Part shown: positions 8,805 to 18,667 of the stretch, one piece after another
Layout: the number at the start of each line of letters is the position of its first letter
Position numbering within the stretch: position 1 is the stretch's first letter
Assembly (NCBI GenBank): GCA_963717155.1
Contig: OY970326.1
Location: 3,658,001 to 3,722,000, forward strand
Reading direction: 5' to 3'
Length of the DNA: 64,000 bases
Source of the DNA: G963717155 sp963717155
Lineage (GTDB): Bacteria > Actinomycetota > Thermoleophilia > Gaiellales > JALYLC01
Notes under the pieces: model-generated
Database searches by the model: none
What the model saw: only the letters and a program-made list of their open reading frames with translations
Told to the model about the DNA's origin: nothing
Program-made: the position numbers and the translations under genes

Positions 8805-8819
8805 AACCTCAGATAGGTT
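8805..8819. promoter_or_regulatory. LysR-type operator overlapping a -10 box
   Basis: AACCT-cagat-AGGTT is a perfect inverted repeat with a 5-nt spacer, the usual shape of a LysR binding site. It lies in the divergent gap between the hydrolase and the LysR gene. Its right arm contains TAGGTT (8814-8819), exactly six bases before the ATG at 8826. This reads as a -10 box of a leaderless transcript, so the regulator would repress itself there. Confidence 0.5.
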
Positions 8820-8825
8820 GTGCCT

Positions 8826-9713
8826 ATGACGCCGGAGCTGCGGCTGATCCGCTATTTCGTCGCGGTCGCCCAAGAAGGGAACGTCACGCGCGCTGCGGAA
8901 CGTCTACACATCTCCCAGCCGTCGTTGAGCGCTGCGATCCGCCAGCTCGAGGAGCAACTTGGCGTCCAGTTGCTTGCGCGATCCGGGCGGCGCATCGCGA
9001 TCACCTCCGCGGGCGAACTGCTGCTGCAGCGCGGTCGGGAACTGCTCGAGCACGCCGAGGCGGTCAGCGACGAGGTTCAGGGTCGTGCCGGGACGACTTC
9101 CGGCCGCCTGCGTCTCGGGCTCTCGCCGACCGCCCGTTACGGCCCCGCGCCCGAACTACTCGCCGCCTGTGCAACAGCAGCACCAGCGATCATGCTCTAC
9201 ACCAGCGAGGAAACAACGGGGGCGCTCCTGCGTGACGTCGCCACGGGGCGCCTCGACCTGGCGATCACCTTTTGTGCCCCGCCACCCGGCGATGCCCTGC
9301 AGTTGACTCCACTCCGCAACGAGCCGGCGGTCCTGCACCTGCCGACAGACCACCCGCTCGCCCTTCGCTCACACGTCACAATGGCCGAACTCTCAGGCGA
9401 GACAATTCTCGTCTCTGCCAACCAAGACTCGGCCGGATTTACTGACCGCATTCTTTCGGCGTTCACCGATCTCGGCATCACACCGCGCACGCGCAATGAC
9501 CCGTATCCAGACCTAGGCCTCCAAGCAGTGCGCGAGCACCTCGGCATCGTCATCTACGCCCGAAGCGCATTCCCAGACCGGCTCGACGGTTCGGCATTCG
9601 TACCGCTCGACCCACCGCTCCTACTTCCCTTCCATCTCGCAGTCCGCACCGGAGCGACGAGCGCTCCCGTGCGCACAGTGCTCCGTATCGCACAGGACGC
9701 AATGAACCGCTGA
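8826..9713 (+). CDS. LysR-family transcriptional regulator
   Basis: The ATG at 8826 gives 295 aa beginning MTPELRLIRYFVAVAQ, the classic LysR winged helix-turn-helix start, with HISQPSLSAAIRQLEEQLGV as the recognition helix and linker. The rest is a periplasmic-binding-protein-like effector domain (about residues 90-290). A GTG two codons earlier is possible, but the -10-like TAGGTT ends six bases before the ATG. The divergent metallo-hydrolase gene is the likely target. The effector is unknown. Confidence 0.93.
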   Translation: MTPELRLIRYFVAVAQEGNVTRAAERLHISQPSLSAAIRQLEEQLGVQLLARSGRRIAITSAGELLLQRGRELLEHAEAVSDEVQGRAGTTSGRLRLGLSPTARYGPAPELLAACATAAPAIMLYTSEETTGALLRDVATGRLDLAITFCAPPPGDALQLTPLRNEPAVLHLPTDHPLALRSHVTMAELSGETILVSANQDSAGFTDRILSAFTDLGITPRTRNDPYPDLGLQAVREHLGIVIYARSAFPDRLDGSAFVPLDPPLLLPFHLAVRTGATSAPVRTVLRIAQDAMNR

Positions 9714-9733
9714 GGCCTGTGCCGTTCTAGGCC

Positions 9734-9922
9734 GTTTTCTCTGGCAACGGCGGCCAGAGCCTCGGGACGCTCCGCATCACCAAGGAGCCCGCGCTGACCT
9801 GGACGAATGGCGGCGCCGTCTTCCAGATCTTCTCAACTGAGGGCGTCCCCGTGAACTCGCAGGCCCATCGCGGCACGACCGTTCTGGACGCCGGTACCTA
9901 TCACCGCTTTCAGGTGAACGCA
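9734..9922 (+). pseudogene. Fragment of a secreted beta-sandwich protein
   Basis: The frame reads SGNGGQSLGTLRITKEPALTW, NGGAVFQIFS, VNSQAHRGTTVLDAGTYHRFQVNA. It resembles the C-terminal part of actinobacterial secreted proteins in which the same pattern continues into VGxWTITI. Here the match stops abruptly after QVNA, and there is no start, signal peptide or natural end, so this is a leftover of a lost gene. Confidence 0.45.
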
Positions 9923-10593
9923 GCACGAATACCAGCGTGCGTTCGGAAGCCCGTTCGTTGTCACGGTGGACCCAGATCGGTGCTCCAAGTCCCTCGTAGA
10001 GCCAGTAGTCGCGGATGTCAGCGTCTGGCAGCTGGCCTCGTAAGGCGAAGCCGATCGGACTGGCGCCCGAGTGAGCTGCGAGATGACGTTTTGCCGGCCT
10101 TCCTGGCGTGCGGCTCGTACGCGATGGACATCGTCGGCGCGACTGCTGGGTGATTCGGAAGCACTCGAGACGACCGTTGTCGGCGGCTCCGACTTCCAAG
10201 CCCCAGTGAAGGCCGTGTCGTCGGCCGGCGGGGCGGGTGTTCCTGCCGCCTCGTGACCTTCCACGATCTGCGTCGCGGAGGTGCGTCAGCGTGCCTCGCT
10301 GCGTGTCGCGCGCTCGACACATGCGCCACGAGCTCACCCCGCGAGCGAGGATCCACAGGACGCCACGGAGAACCACTGCGTGTGCCACCCGTGTGCCAAT
10401 CTGCACGGCGCGTTGCCGCGGTAACGATCCCAGCTTTTGACCGATCCGGCGAAACTTCCTGCAAATGCCAACTAGTGGTGTCGATAGCGGGTACCGGACC
10501 CCATCACTGGCACGCGATGAATGATTGTGCTGTCGTCGCGGAGCCGGCCGCGCGAGAACCTTTGCCTTTGCAGCGACTTCCTCACTCCGAGCA
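9923..10593. other. Degraded stretch without a convincing gene
   Basis: No intact gene is supported here. On the plus strand at 10244-10290 the reading CRLVTFHDLRRGGAS resembles box II of tyrosine recombinases (HxLRH), which would fit a dead integrase beside a tRNA; the match is short. On the minus strand around 9930-10060 the reading LRGQLPDADIRDYWLYEGLG, then APIWVHRDNERASERTLVFV, looks protein-like but has no proper start or end. I read the region as remnants of integrated DNA downstream of tRNA-Thr. Confidence 0.3.
10494..10506 (+). repeat. 13-nt copy of an internal tRNA-Thr segment
   Basis: CCGGACCCCATCA occurs here and again at 10616-10628 inside the tRNA-Thr gene, in the same orientation, 122 bases apart. 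Copies of tRNA segments next to tRNA genes can be att-site remnants of integrated elements, but this one covers the anticodon-stem to T-stem part rather than the 3' end, so the reading is weak. Confidence 0.3.
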
Positions 10594-10666
10594 AGCCGAC
10601 GCGGGGACTCGAACCCCGGACCCCATCATTACGAGTGATGTGCTCTACCAGCTGAGCTACGTCGGC
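10594..10666 (-). tRNA. tRNA-Thr (CGU anticodon)
   Basis: Read on the minus strand, a full cloverleaf forms: acceptor stem GCCGACG with CGTCGGC, D-arm GCTCAGCTGGTAGAGC, anticodon stem CATCA/TGATG around the loop CTCGTAA (anticodon CGT), and T-arm CGGGGTTCGAGTCCCCG. The discriminator is T. The CCA end is not encoded. The gene is 73 nt. Confidence 0.95.
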
Positions 10667-10743
10667 AACCGCGTCCCAGGATACCCCAGCCTCCCAGCCC
10701 GATCCCCCGCTCCGCGAGCCGCGAATCCGCTACCTTCGCGACG

Positions 10744-11854
10744 ATGATCACCGACGCAGACGTCCTCGCCGCCGTAGCCGCCCACGAGCCCGACGCGCGC
10801 GCCGCGATCGAGTTCGTCCACGGCCACCCGGAGCTCGGGCACAGCGAGTTCCAGTGCTCGAAGTTCCTCGCCGACCAGCTCGCGGCCGAGGGCCTCGACG
10901 TCGCGCGAGGCGTCGGCGGCATGGATACGGCCTTCACCGCCACCGTCCAGGGCGCGAAGCCCGGCCGTGCCGTCGGCCTCGTCTGCCTGTACGACGCTGT
11001 CTCGACGATCCGCCCCAATGGCGCCATCGAGCCCGTCCACTCCTGCGGTCATGGCGTGATCGCCGGCTCCGTCGTCGCCGCCGCCCTCGCACTGGCCGAC
11101 CACCGAACCGAGCTCGCGGGCAAGGTCGTGGTCTTCGGCCTCCCGGCCGACGAGATCCACGCCGCCGGCACCGTCCGGCGCGGCGGCGGCAAGGCCATCT
11201 CCGCCGAGACCGGCCTCTGGAACGAGATGGACGTCGCGCTCTACTCGCACCCCGAGTTCATCGACACGGTCTCGCTCGCGTCCCGCTGGATGCGCCGCGA
11301 GCACGTCCACCTCTTCGGAGCTCGCTCGCTCACGGGCGAGCTCGAGCCGCCGCTCCGAGCGGCCCAGGCGATCCTCGCCGCCAACGCGCTCGACATGATG
11401 GTCGAGAACGTCGACGCTCGACGGCGACGTCGAGGACGGGACAAGCCTCGCCCTCCAGGCCGACCTGCTCGTGTTCGCCGACACCGAGGCCGAGCTCGAG
11501 TCTCGCTGCAAGACAGCCCGCGCGACCGTCCCCGACGGCACCTGGACGTCCGGTGTCACCTATCGCGGCGTCCGAAACAACCCAGACGTCACCAATGCGG
11601 TCAAAGAGGCCTTCGCGGCGGCCGGCCGCGGCTTCGAGCCAAACCCGCCACCCCTGCCGTTCGCGACCGACTTCGGCAACATCTCCCAGCGCGTCCCGGC
11701 CGCCCTGATCGGCGTCGGACGGAGCGCGGGCTGGTCGTTCCACACCGACGAGGGCGCGCGGCAGTTCGCGTCGGAGGACGGCGCCGACGCCGCGATGACC
11801 ACCGCACGCGTGCTCGCGCTCAGCGCTGCGCGGCTCACCGAGCCCGCAACCTAG
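10744..11854 (+). CDS. M20-family metallopeptidase/amidohydrolase (one apparent frameshift)
   Basis: The first frame (MITDADVLAAVAAHEPDARA) runs to about 11415 and the second (LDGDVEDGTSLALQADLLVF to SAARLTEPAT) to 11854. Removing one base near 11405-11422 gives 369 aa, the normal size. HSCGHGVIAGSVVAAALAL, ADEIHAAG and YSHPEFIDTV match the metal-binding core of AbgB/AmhX-type amidases, which cut N-acyl or p-aminobenzoyl amino acids. TACCTT lies seven bases before the ATG, suggesting a leaderless transcript. The frameshift looks like a sequence error because both halves are well preserved. Confidence 0.8.
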
Positions 11855-11948
11855 ACCCGCACACGGGACGCCAGCAGGGCACAACCTCCCGGGACGGACG
11901 GGATCGGGGCCTCATGTGCCCGGGACATGCCCCCCAGCAGGATTGGTG

Positions 11949-11964
11949 CTGCGACCGGTTGCAG
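11949..11964. promoter_or_regulatory. Near-perfect inverted repeat before the second ABC exporter
   Basis: CTGCGACCGGTTGCAG pairs with itself except for one base pair and lies about 38 nt before the GTG of the ATPase at 12002. A second imperfect repeat, ATGTGCCCGGGACAT, lies just upstream. Both are candidate operator sites; no regulator gene is adjacent. Confidence 0.3.
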
Positions 11965-12001
11965 CCCCGCCACCGGCGCTCGCATCAAGGAGCGTCCCGA
12001 A

Positions 12002-12781
12002 GTGCCCGTTCTCGATCCGATCAACATCGACGCCGCAGCGGAGCCGGGCATCGCGCCCGCCGTCGCGGCCGTTGGCCTGGCCCGCCGTTACGGTCAGGGA
12101 GCAACGTCCGTTGACGCCCTGCGCGGCGTCGACCTCGACATCGAAGCCGGCGAGATGGTCGCCGTCATGGGCCCGTCGGGCTCTGGCAAGTCGACTCTCA
12201 TGCACCTGCTCGCCGGTCTCGACCGCCCGACCGCCGGCATCGTCACGGTCGCCGGCAAGGACATCACGAAGCTCGGCGAGAAGGCGCTGACCCGCCTGCG
12301 GCGCGACCGCATCGGCTTCGTCTTCCAGGGCTTCAACCTCCTCCCAACCCTCACGGCCGAGGAGAACGTCGCCCTGCCGATCCGGCTCGCCGGTCGCACC
12401 AGCTCGGCCGATCAGGCGCGCATCCTCAACCTGCTCGATCGTGTCGGCCTCGCCGATCGGCGCCGCCACCGGCCCGCCGAGCTCTCCGGCGGTCAGCAGC
12501 AGCGCGTCGCCGTCGCCCGGGCGCTCGTCACCGAGCCGGCCGTCGTGTTCGCCGACGAGCCCACCGGCAACCTCGACTCCCGCTCGTCCGCCGAGGTGCT
12601 GCAGCTCCTGCGCGACGCGGCCAGCGACTTCGGTCGCGCCGTGGTGATGGTCACGCACGACGCCCGCGCGGCCGCCGAGGCCGATCGCGTGCTCTTCCTC
12701 GCCGACGGCCTCGTGGTCGCCGAGCACTCCCACCTCACGTCCGCCGAGATCCTCGACGCAATGAAGGAGATCGCACGATGA
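12002..12781 (+). CDS. ABC transporter ATP-binding protein (LolD/MacB type)
   Basis: The GTG at 12002 is preceded by AAGGAG at an ideal distance and gives 259 aa. Walker A is GPSGSGKST, the signature LSGGQQQR, and Walker B VVFADEPTGNLD, followed by VTHDARAAAEADRV. Its stop overlaps the permease start by four bases (ATGA, 12778-12781). It closely resembles the ATPase at 1683-2459, so the window holds two paralogous exporters. No kinase/regulator pair accompanies this one. Confidence 0.95.
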   Translation: MPVLDPINIDAAAEPGIAPAVAAVGLARRYGQGATSVDALRGVDLDIEAGEMVAVMGPSGSGKSTLMHLLAGLDRPTAGIVTVAGKDITKLGEKALTRLRRDRIGFVFQGFNLLPTLTAEENVALPIRLAGRTSSADQARILNLLDRVGLADRRRHRPAELSGGQQQRVAVARALVTEPAVVFADEPTGNLDSRSSAEVLQLLRDAASDFGRAVVMVTHDARAAAEADRVLFLADGLVVAEHSHLTSAEILDAMKEIAR

Positions 12782-15341
12782 CCGCCATCGTTCTCCGCGG
12801 CCTCGCCGCACGCAAGCTCCGCACCGCCCTCACCGCGCTCGCGATCGTGCTCGGCGCGGCGATGGTCACCGGCACGCTCGTGATGGGCCACACCGTTCGT
12901 AGTGGCTTCCACCAGTGGTACACCAAGGCCAATGGCAACTCCGCGGCCGTGATCAGCGGCCACCTGACCGTCCGTGACAACAACTCCGACGTAGGAACCG
13001 CAACTCCCCCGCTGCCCGCATCGCTCGTCGCGAAGGTTCGCGCCGTGCCGGGCGTCGCTCATGCAGAAGGCCTCGTGCAGGGCGAGGGGATACTGATAGA
13101 TCGCTCGGGTAACGAGATCGGAGGCAACGGGCCTCCGGCTCTCGTCTCGTCGGTCATCCACGACCCCGAGCTCAGCCCGCTTCGGCTCGTCTCCGGGCGC
13201 ATGCCGACGGGCGCCGACGAGATCGCGGTCGACACGTGGTCGGCGACCCAGGCGAAGACGGCGATCGGCGGGACGATCAGGCTCGCCACCGAGCGCCCGA
13301 CCCACACGTACAGGGTCGTCGGACTGATCCGGTTCGACCACCTCGGCACCGACGGGGCGACCTTCTCGATCGTCACCGCGAAGACGGCGCGCGAGATTCT
13401 CGGGCGCACCGGCCAGGTCGACCGCATCCAGATCGCGGCCGACAAGGGCGTCAGCCCGTCCAGGCTCGTCGAGAACCTGAAGGCCGCGGGGCTCCACGCT
13501 CCCGTCAAGCTCGACATCCAGACCGCCGCGGCGGACGGGAAGGCGAGCGAGGACCGCGATGGCGCGTTCCTCAACGTCTTCGAGTACATCCTGCTCGCGT
13601 TCGGCGGGGTCGCCATGCTCGTCGGCGCCTTCGTCATCTTCAACACGTTCTCGATCACGGTCGCCCAGCGGACCCGCGAGCTCGCACTGCTGCGCACGCT
13701 CGGCGCCGGGCGCCGTCAGGTGCTCTCGAGCGTCGTCCTGGAGGCGGCTCTCATCGGCGTCACCGCGTCGGCGATCGGCGTGGCGACGGGCGTCGGCGTC
13801 GCCGCCGGCCTGTTCGCGCTGTTCGCGGCGGTCGGCGCCACGCTGCCCAAGGTCGGGCTCGTGGTCGACTCGGGCACCGCTCGTGCCCGGGCTCGTGCTC
13901 GGGGTCGTGGTCACGCTCGTCGCGAGCATCGTTCCGGCGATCCGCGCGACGCGCATCAGCCCGACCACGGCGCTGCGCGAGGGCGCCGGGGCCGAGCGCA
14001 AGCCCGGAAAGGGCTCGCTCGTCGCCTCGTTCGTCCTGCTCGGCATCGCCGCAGCAGCGCTCGGCTACGGCGTGCTCGGCAACCCCTCGAGCGCGAACAC
14101 CCGGCTGCTGCTGATCGCGATCGGCTCGCTCGCCCTGATCCTGGGAACGGCGGCGTCGGCGAGCCGGCTCGTCGGGCCGATCGTCGTGATCGCGGGAGCG
14201 CCGCTGCGGCGCTTCGCCGGCCTGCCCGGCACGCTCGCGAGCGAGAACGCGCGCCGGAACCCCGGCCGCACCGCCACCACGTCGGCGGCGCTCATGATCG
14301 GCGTCGCGGTGGTCGCCTTCATCGCGATCATCGCCCATGCCGTCACGAGCGCGAACAACGGCGAGCTGACGAAGCACGTCACCGCCGCGTACGTCGTGCA
14401 GGCGAACGCGGAGGGTGCGAAGCCTCGACAGTGCGCTCGCCGCGCGCGTGAAGGGTGTCCCGGGCGTCTCGAACGTCACGGCCATCTCGCGAGAGGTGAC
14501 CAGGGTGAACGGCGGACAGGCCCACCTGGCCTTCGGCGTCGATCCGTCGACGCTGCTCTCGGGCTACAGGTTCACGTGGAAGCAGGGCTCGGATGCGACG
14601 CTCGCGAAGCTCGGCGCGCACGACGCGCTGATGCCCGCCAACATCGCGAAGGACGAGCACCTGCAGGTCGGCCAGACGTTCTCGGTCGAGACACCGTCCG
14701 GCGGGCAGGCGAAGTTCCGCCTACGCGGCACGTACGACGACGAGCTCTACCTGCGGGGCTACGTGATCCGCGAGTCGAGCTGGCAGTCGCTGTTCAAGAG
14801 CACCGACGACTCGATGATCTTCGCCGGGTTGAAGTCGGGCAGCAGCAAGACCGCCACCGAGGCCGCGATCCGCACGCGGATCGCCGACCACCACGGCGTC
14901 AAGGTGCAGAACCACGACGAGATCCGCGCCGCCAACGCGCAGGACTCCCAGAACATCGTGACGCTGGTCGACGCGATGCTGGCCCTGAGCCTGATCATCT
15001 CGCTCTTCGGGATCGTCAACACGCTCGTGCTCTCGATCCTCGAGCGCACGCGCGAGATCGGTCTGATGCGCGCGATCGGCGCATCGCGCCGGCAGGTGCG
15101 CCGCTCGGTGCGCTACGAGGGAGTGCTGACGGCGTACGTCGGTGGCGTCCTCGGGGTCGCCCTGGGCGTCGCGGTCGCGGCCCTCGTCGTGCACGCGGCC
15201 GGTGGGCTGACGTTCGCGATCCCGGTCGGGCAGCTCATCCCGCTCGTCTCGGCCTGCACGATCGCCGGCATCCTCGCCGGTGCGCTGCCCGCACGCCGGG
15301 CGTCGCGGCTCGACGTGCTCGACGCGCTCGCCCACGACTGA
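12778..15341 (+). CDS. ABC transporter permease, two FtsX domains (two apparent frameshifts)
   Basis: Three consecutive frames make one protein: MTAIVLRGLAARKLRTALTA to about 13870, SIVPAIRATRISPTTALREG to about 14415, and LDSALAARVKGVPGVSNVTA to the stop at 15341. Removing one extra base at each join gives 853 aa, the usual size. Joins lie at a G run (CTCGGGCACC) and at GAAGCCTCG. FtsX cores appear at VGAFVIFNTFSITVAQRTRE and at FGIVNTLVLSILERTREIGL. It partners the ATPase at 12002. The early N-terminal match to the permease at 1-1686 shows they are paralogues. Confidence 0.87.
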
Positions 15342-15359
15342 GGGGCGGCGGACGCAGGA

Positions 15360-15396
15360 ACGCGGGCCCGGAGGCACCACCGCTCCGGGCCCGCGT
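15360..15396. terminator. Bidirectional hairpin terminator
   Basis: ACGCGGGCCCGGA (15360-15372) and TCCGGGCCCGCGT (15384-15396) form a perfect 13-bp stem with an 11-nt loop. It fills the gap between the convergent permease (ends 15341) and LtrA (ends 15399) genes. There is no T-run, as is common in GC-rich actinobacteria. Confidence 0.7.
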
Positions 15397-15398
15397 CG

Positions 15399-16583
15399 CT
15401 ACGCGGTGACCTGGTGCAGCAGGCGCTGGCGCAGCTCGTGGAAGCGCACCCGCTCGTACGCGATCAGGACGATCAGCACCGCGGCGAGGATCGCGAGCGT
15501 GGCGAGCGCCGGGATGCGAGTCGCGAGCGGCACGAGCGCGACGCACACGATCGCGACGATCAGCCGCTGCGCCGAGAAGCGGTGGACGTTGCGCCAGCGG
15601 AACGCGAGGTGCGCGAGCAGGTAGAGCGCGGTGCCGCCGAGCAGCGCCGCCGCCGGCACGGAGTCGAGGTGAGCACTGACGTGGCCGAGCGTCTTCTTGA
15701 GTCCGAGCGCGACGAGGATGATGCCCGCGACCATCGGGTAATGCAGGTACGAGAACGAGTCGCGCGCGATCGTGTTGCGCTCGCGGCCTGCCGGCGCGTT
15801 CGAGAGTCGGCGCGCGGCGACGAGCGCGACCACGTCGAAGTACAGCCACCACAGCGCCGCGACGACCAGCGTGCCGATCACGGCAGCGACGACGACGCCG
15901 GCATCGACGACGTGCGCGCTGCCGGCCCCGATCGCGACGATCGACTCGCCAAGTGCGATGAGCACGATCAGCCCGTGCCGCTCGGCGAAGTGGCCCGGCA
16001 CGAGCTGCCAGCCGTCGGCTCCGAAGAAGAACGGGCCTCCGGCGTCGAGCAGGAGCGCGAGCAGCCACAACGGCTCCTGCACGCTGCTCGCGAACGAGGC
16101 CGCGACGAGCAGCACGGCGGCGATCGCCGTGCTGGCGGCGAGCCCCCAGACCGACGAGCGCAGCGCCGGGTCGTTGCGGCTCGAGAGGAGGAACAGCGCG
16201 ATGTGCAGGATCCGCACCGCCGTGTAGGCACACGCGAACAGCAGCGCCGTGTCGCCGAAGGCCTGGGGCACGGACAGCGCCACGACGAGGAGCGCCGCCA
16301 TCGACGCGATGATCACCACCCGGACGAGCGTGTCCTCCGGATCGACGACGCTGGTCAGCCAGGCGTAGCCACCCCACGCCCACCACAGGACGCCAAGCAC
16401 GAGCAGTCCCTTGCCGAGGCCGCCCCACGTCGTGTCGTGCGCCATCAGCGCGGTGCACTGGGTGATCGCCAGCACGAAGACCAGATCGAAGAACAGCTCG
16501 AGGGACGAGACCCGCTCGTCGTCGCCGCGCAGCGCCGGCTGGCGTGCCTCCCCACTCAGCGCGTGCTCGCTCACGGGCGGCAT
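15399..16583 (-). CDS. Low temperature requirement protein A (LtrA) family membrane protein
   Basis: From the ATG at 16581-16583 (MPPVSEHALSGEARQP) the protein is 394 aa with about ten to twelve hydrophobic segments. The motif VSSLELFFDLVFVLAITQ at the start of the first segment and HFAERHGLIVLIALGESIVA in the middle are the family signatures. LtrA proteins are integral membrane proteins of unclear biochemical role, first linked to growth at low temperature in Listeria. It is divergent from the sensor kinase at 16622, with an inverted repeat between them. Confidence 0.9.
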   Translation of the reverse strand: MPPVSEHALSGEARQPALRGDDERVSSLELFFDLVFVLAITQCTALMAHDTTWGGLGKGLLVLGVLWWAWGGYAWLTSVVDPEDTLVRVVIIASMAALLVVALSVPQAFGDTALLFACAYTAVRILHIALFLLSSRNDPALRSSVWGLAASTAIAAVLLVAASFASSVQEPLWLLALLLDAGGPFFFGADGWQLVPGHFAERHGLIVLIALGESIVAIGAGSAHVVDAGVVVAAVIGTLVVAALWWLYFDVVALVAARRLSNAPAGRERNTIARDSFSYLHYPMVAGIILVALGLKKTLGHVSAHLDSVPAAALLGGTALYLLAHLAFRWRNVHRFSAQRLIVAIVCVALVPLATRIPALATLAILAAVLIVLIAYERVRFHELRQRLLHQVTA

Positions 16584-16607
16584 GGTGCACGACCTCCCGG
16601 CCAGATC

Positions 16608-16621
16608 GGGACACTGGTCCC
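16608..16621. promoter_or_regulatory. Inverted repeat in a divergent promoter gap
   Basis: GGGAC-actg-GTCCC ends directly at the ATG of the kinase at 16622 and lies 25 nt before the LtrA start on the other strand. Only 38 nt separate the two genes, so one bound regulator, most simply the cognate response regulator at 18646, could control both. Confidence 0.35.
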
Positions 16622-18667
16622 ATGACACCGGGCCCGGAACGAGCGCACCATACGGTCGTGAGCTCTCGCCCCACACGCATCGCGCTCGTGCTCGCGATCT
16701 TCTCGACGGTCTCGCTCGGCGCCGCGGTCGTGATCTCGCTGTTCACGCACATCCACGCGGGGCCGTCGCCGAGCTGGACCGTCTTCGTGCTGCTGCCGCT
16801 CGCGATGGCGCTCGGACCGCTCGCCGTCGTGATCATCTCGCGCCAGCCGAGGAACGCGATCGGCTGGTTGATCCTCTACTTCGCCTGCTCGGCCGGTGCC
16901 CAGGTGATGCTGGGCTACCTCGCGCAGTCGATGCTCGCCGACGGCACGCAAGGCGCGCAGTGGGTCGCCTGGGTCTCGACATGGCTTCTCAACCCGGCGT
17001 TCGGCGGGCTGTACCTGCTGCAGCTGCAGCTGTTCCCGGACGGGCACCCGGCGACGCCCCGCTTCCGGCGGCTGCTCCACTGGTCGATCGGGACGATCGT
17101 CGTCGGCTCGATCATCCAGCCCATCTCGGGCGACACGCTCGACAGCTACAAGGGCGTTGCGAACCCCGCCGCCCTTCTGCCCCAGTGGGCGACCGCACCG
17201 GTGATCGCGGCCTACGCGATCGTCCTGGTGCTCTCGGTCGTCTCGCTCGTCGTCCGGTACCGGCGCGCGTCGGGCCTGGAGCGCCTGCAGCTGAACTGGT
17301 ACGTGCTCACCGCGATCCTGACGGCGTTCTTCTTCCTCGCGGCGATCGCCGTGTACGCGTTCTCGCCGGACCTCGGCGATGGACTCTTCGCGATCAGCGG
17401 AGCGGGAGCGATCGCGCTGCCCCTGGTGGCCGGGATCGCGATGGTCCGCCACAAGCTGTACGACGTCGAGGTCGTCCTCAACCGCACGCTCGTGTACGGG
17501 GCGTTGAGCGCGTGCATCGTCGGCGCCTACGCCGCGCTCGTGTTCGGCGTCGGCGCGATCGGGTCGAGCCAGGGGAGGCTCGTCTCCGCCGCGGCGGCCG
17601 CCGTGTGTGCGCTGGCTGCGGCGCCCCTGCGCAATCGCCTCCAGCGAGGCGTCAACCGGTTCCTGTACGGGGCGCGCGACGAACCGGCGAGCGCGGTCGC
17701 CGAGCTCGGCCACCGTCTCGAGGCGACGCTCGGGCCCGACGCCGTGCTGCCGACGCTCGTCGACGCCGTGTCGCGCGCGTTGCGGCTCCCGTACGCCGCC
17801 GTCGAGCTCGCGACGCCGACCGGGTTCGCACCGGGAGCGCACGTCGGAACGCCGCGCGGTGCGCCGCTCGAGATTCCGCTCGTCGCCCAGGGCGAGACGG
17901 TCGGCCGCCTCGTGCTGTCGCCACGCAGGGCCGGGGAGGAGCTCTCACCGGCCGACCGCCGCGTGCTCGAGCTGCTTGCGCGCCAGGCGGGCCCCGCGGT
18001 GCAGGCAGTGCGGCTGCACGCCGATCTCCAGCGCTCGCGCGAGCAGCTCATCACCGCGCGCGAGGAGGAGCGCCGCCGACTGCGACGCGACCTCCACGAC
18101 GGGCTTGGCCCGTCGCTCGCGGCGATCGCGATGCAGCTCTCCGTCGCCGACTCGCTCGACGGCGAGGAGCTGCGGGAGCTCCACGCGACCCTGGAGGCCC
18201 AGACGAGCCAGGCGCTCGCCGACATCCGCAGGCTCGTCTACGAGCTGCGCCCGCCGGCGCTGGACGAGCTCGGCCTCGTCTCGGCGCTGCGCGAGCAGGG
18301 CCGGCGCTTCAGCAGCCTCAGCGTCACGATCGACGCCGACGAGCGCTTCGACGACCTGCCCGCCGCGCTCGAGGTCGCCATCTACCGGATCGCGAGCGAG
18401 GCGATCACGAACGCCGCCCGGCACGGGAACGCGAAGAGCTGCGAGGTCAGGCTCTCGGTCGACGACGCGCTCGACCTCGACGTGCGCGACGACGGCGAGG
18501 GTCTGCCGCGAACGCTGCGCGCGGGCGTCGGCCTGACGTCGATGCGCGAGCGCGCGAGCGAGCTCGGCGGCACCTGTACGATCGCCAGCGTGGCAGGCGG
18601 GGGTACCCGCGTGCATGCCCGTCTGCCCGTCCACGAGGAGGCCCAGTGGATCCCGTCCGCACCCTGA
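16622..18667 (+). CDS. Sensor histidine kinase with GAF-like domain
   Basis: From ATG 16622 the protein is 681 aa. About seven membrane segments fill residues 15-270, followed by a GAF-like region (about 300-440), the phospho-acceptor helix with RRDLHDGLGPSLAAIAMQL, and a HATPase domain (IASEAITNAARHGNAK, DDGEGL, GLTSMRERASELGG). This is the HisKA_3 family that pairs with LuxR-type regulators. A GTG at 16658 is an alternative start. It overlaps the regulator gene by 22 bases. Confidence 0.92.
   Translation: MTPGPERAHHTVVSSRPTRIALVLAIFSTVSLGAAVVISLFTHIHAGPSPSWTVFVLLPLAMALGPLAVVIISRQPRNAIGWLILYFACSAGAQVMLGYLAQSMLADGTQGAQWVAWVSTWLLNPAFGGLYLLQLQLFPDGHPATPRFRRLLHWSIGTIVVGSIIQPISGDTLDSYKGVANPAALLPQWATAPVIAAYAIVLVLSVVSLVVRYRRASGLERLQLNWYVLTAILTAFFFLAAIAVYAFSPDLGDGLFAISGAGAIALPLVAGIAMVRHKLYDVEVVLNRTLVYGALSACIVGAYAALVFGVGAIGSSQGRLVSAAAAAVCALAAAPLRNRLQRGVNRFLYGARDEPASAVAELGHRLEATLGPDAVLPTLVDAVSRALRLPYAAVELATPTGFAPGAHVGTPRGAPLEIPLVAQGETVGRLVLSPRRAGEELSPADRRVLELLARQAGPAVQAVRLHADLQRSREQLITAREEERRRLRRDLHDGLGPSLAAIAMQLSVADSLDGEELRELHATLEAQTSQALADIRRLVYELRPPALDELGLVSALREQGRRFSSLSVTIDADERFDDLPAALEVAIYRIASEAITNAARHGNAKSCEVRLSVDDALDLDVRDDGEGLPRTLRAGVGLTSMRERASELGGTCTIASVAGGGTRVHARLPVHEEAQWIPSAP

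Noticed and set aside
16411..18640. Plus-strand open frame running from inside LtrA through the kinase
   Set aside because: Only its end (from 18646) is real, as the response regulator; the earlier part is Arg/Ala-rich out-of-frame translation of the kinase gene.
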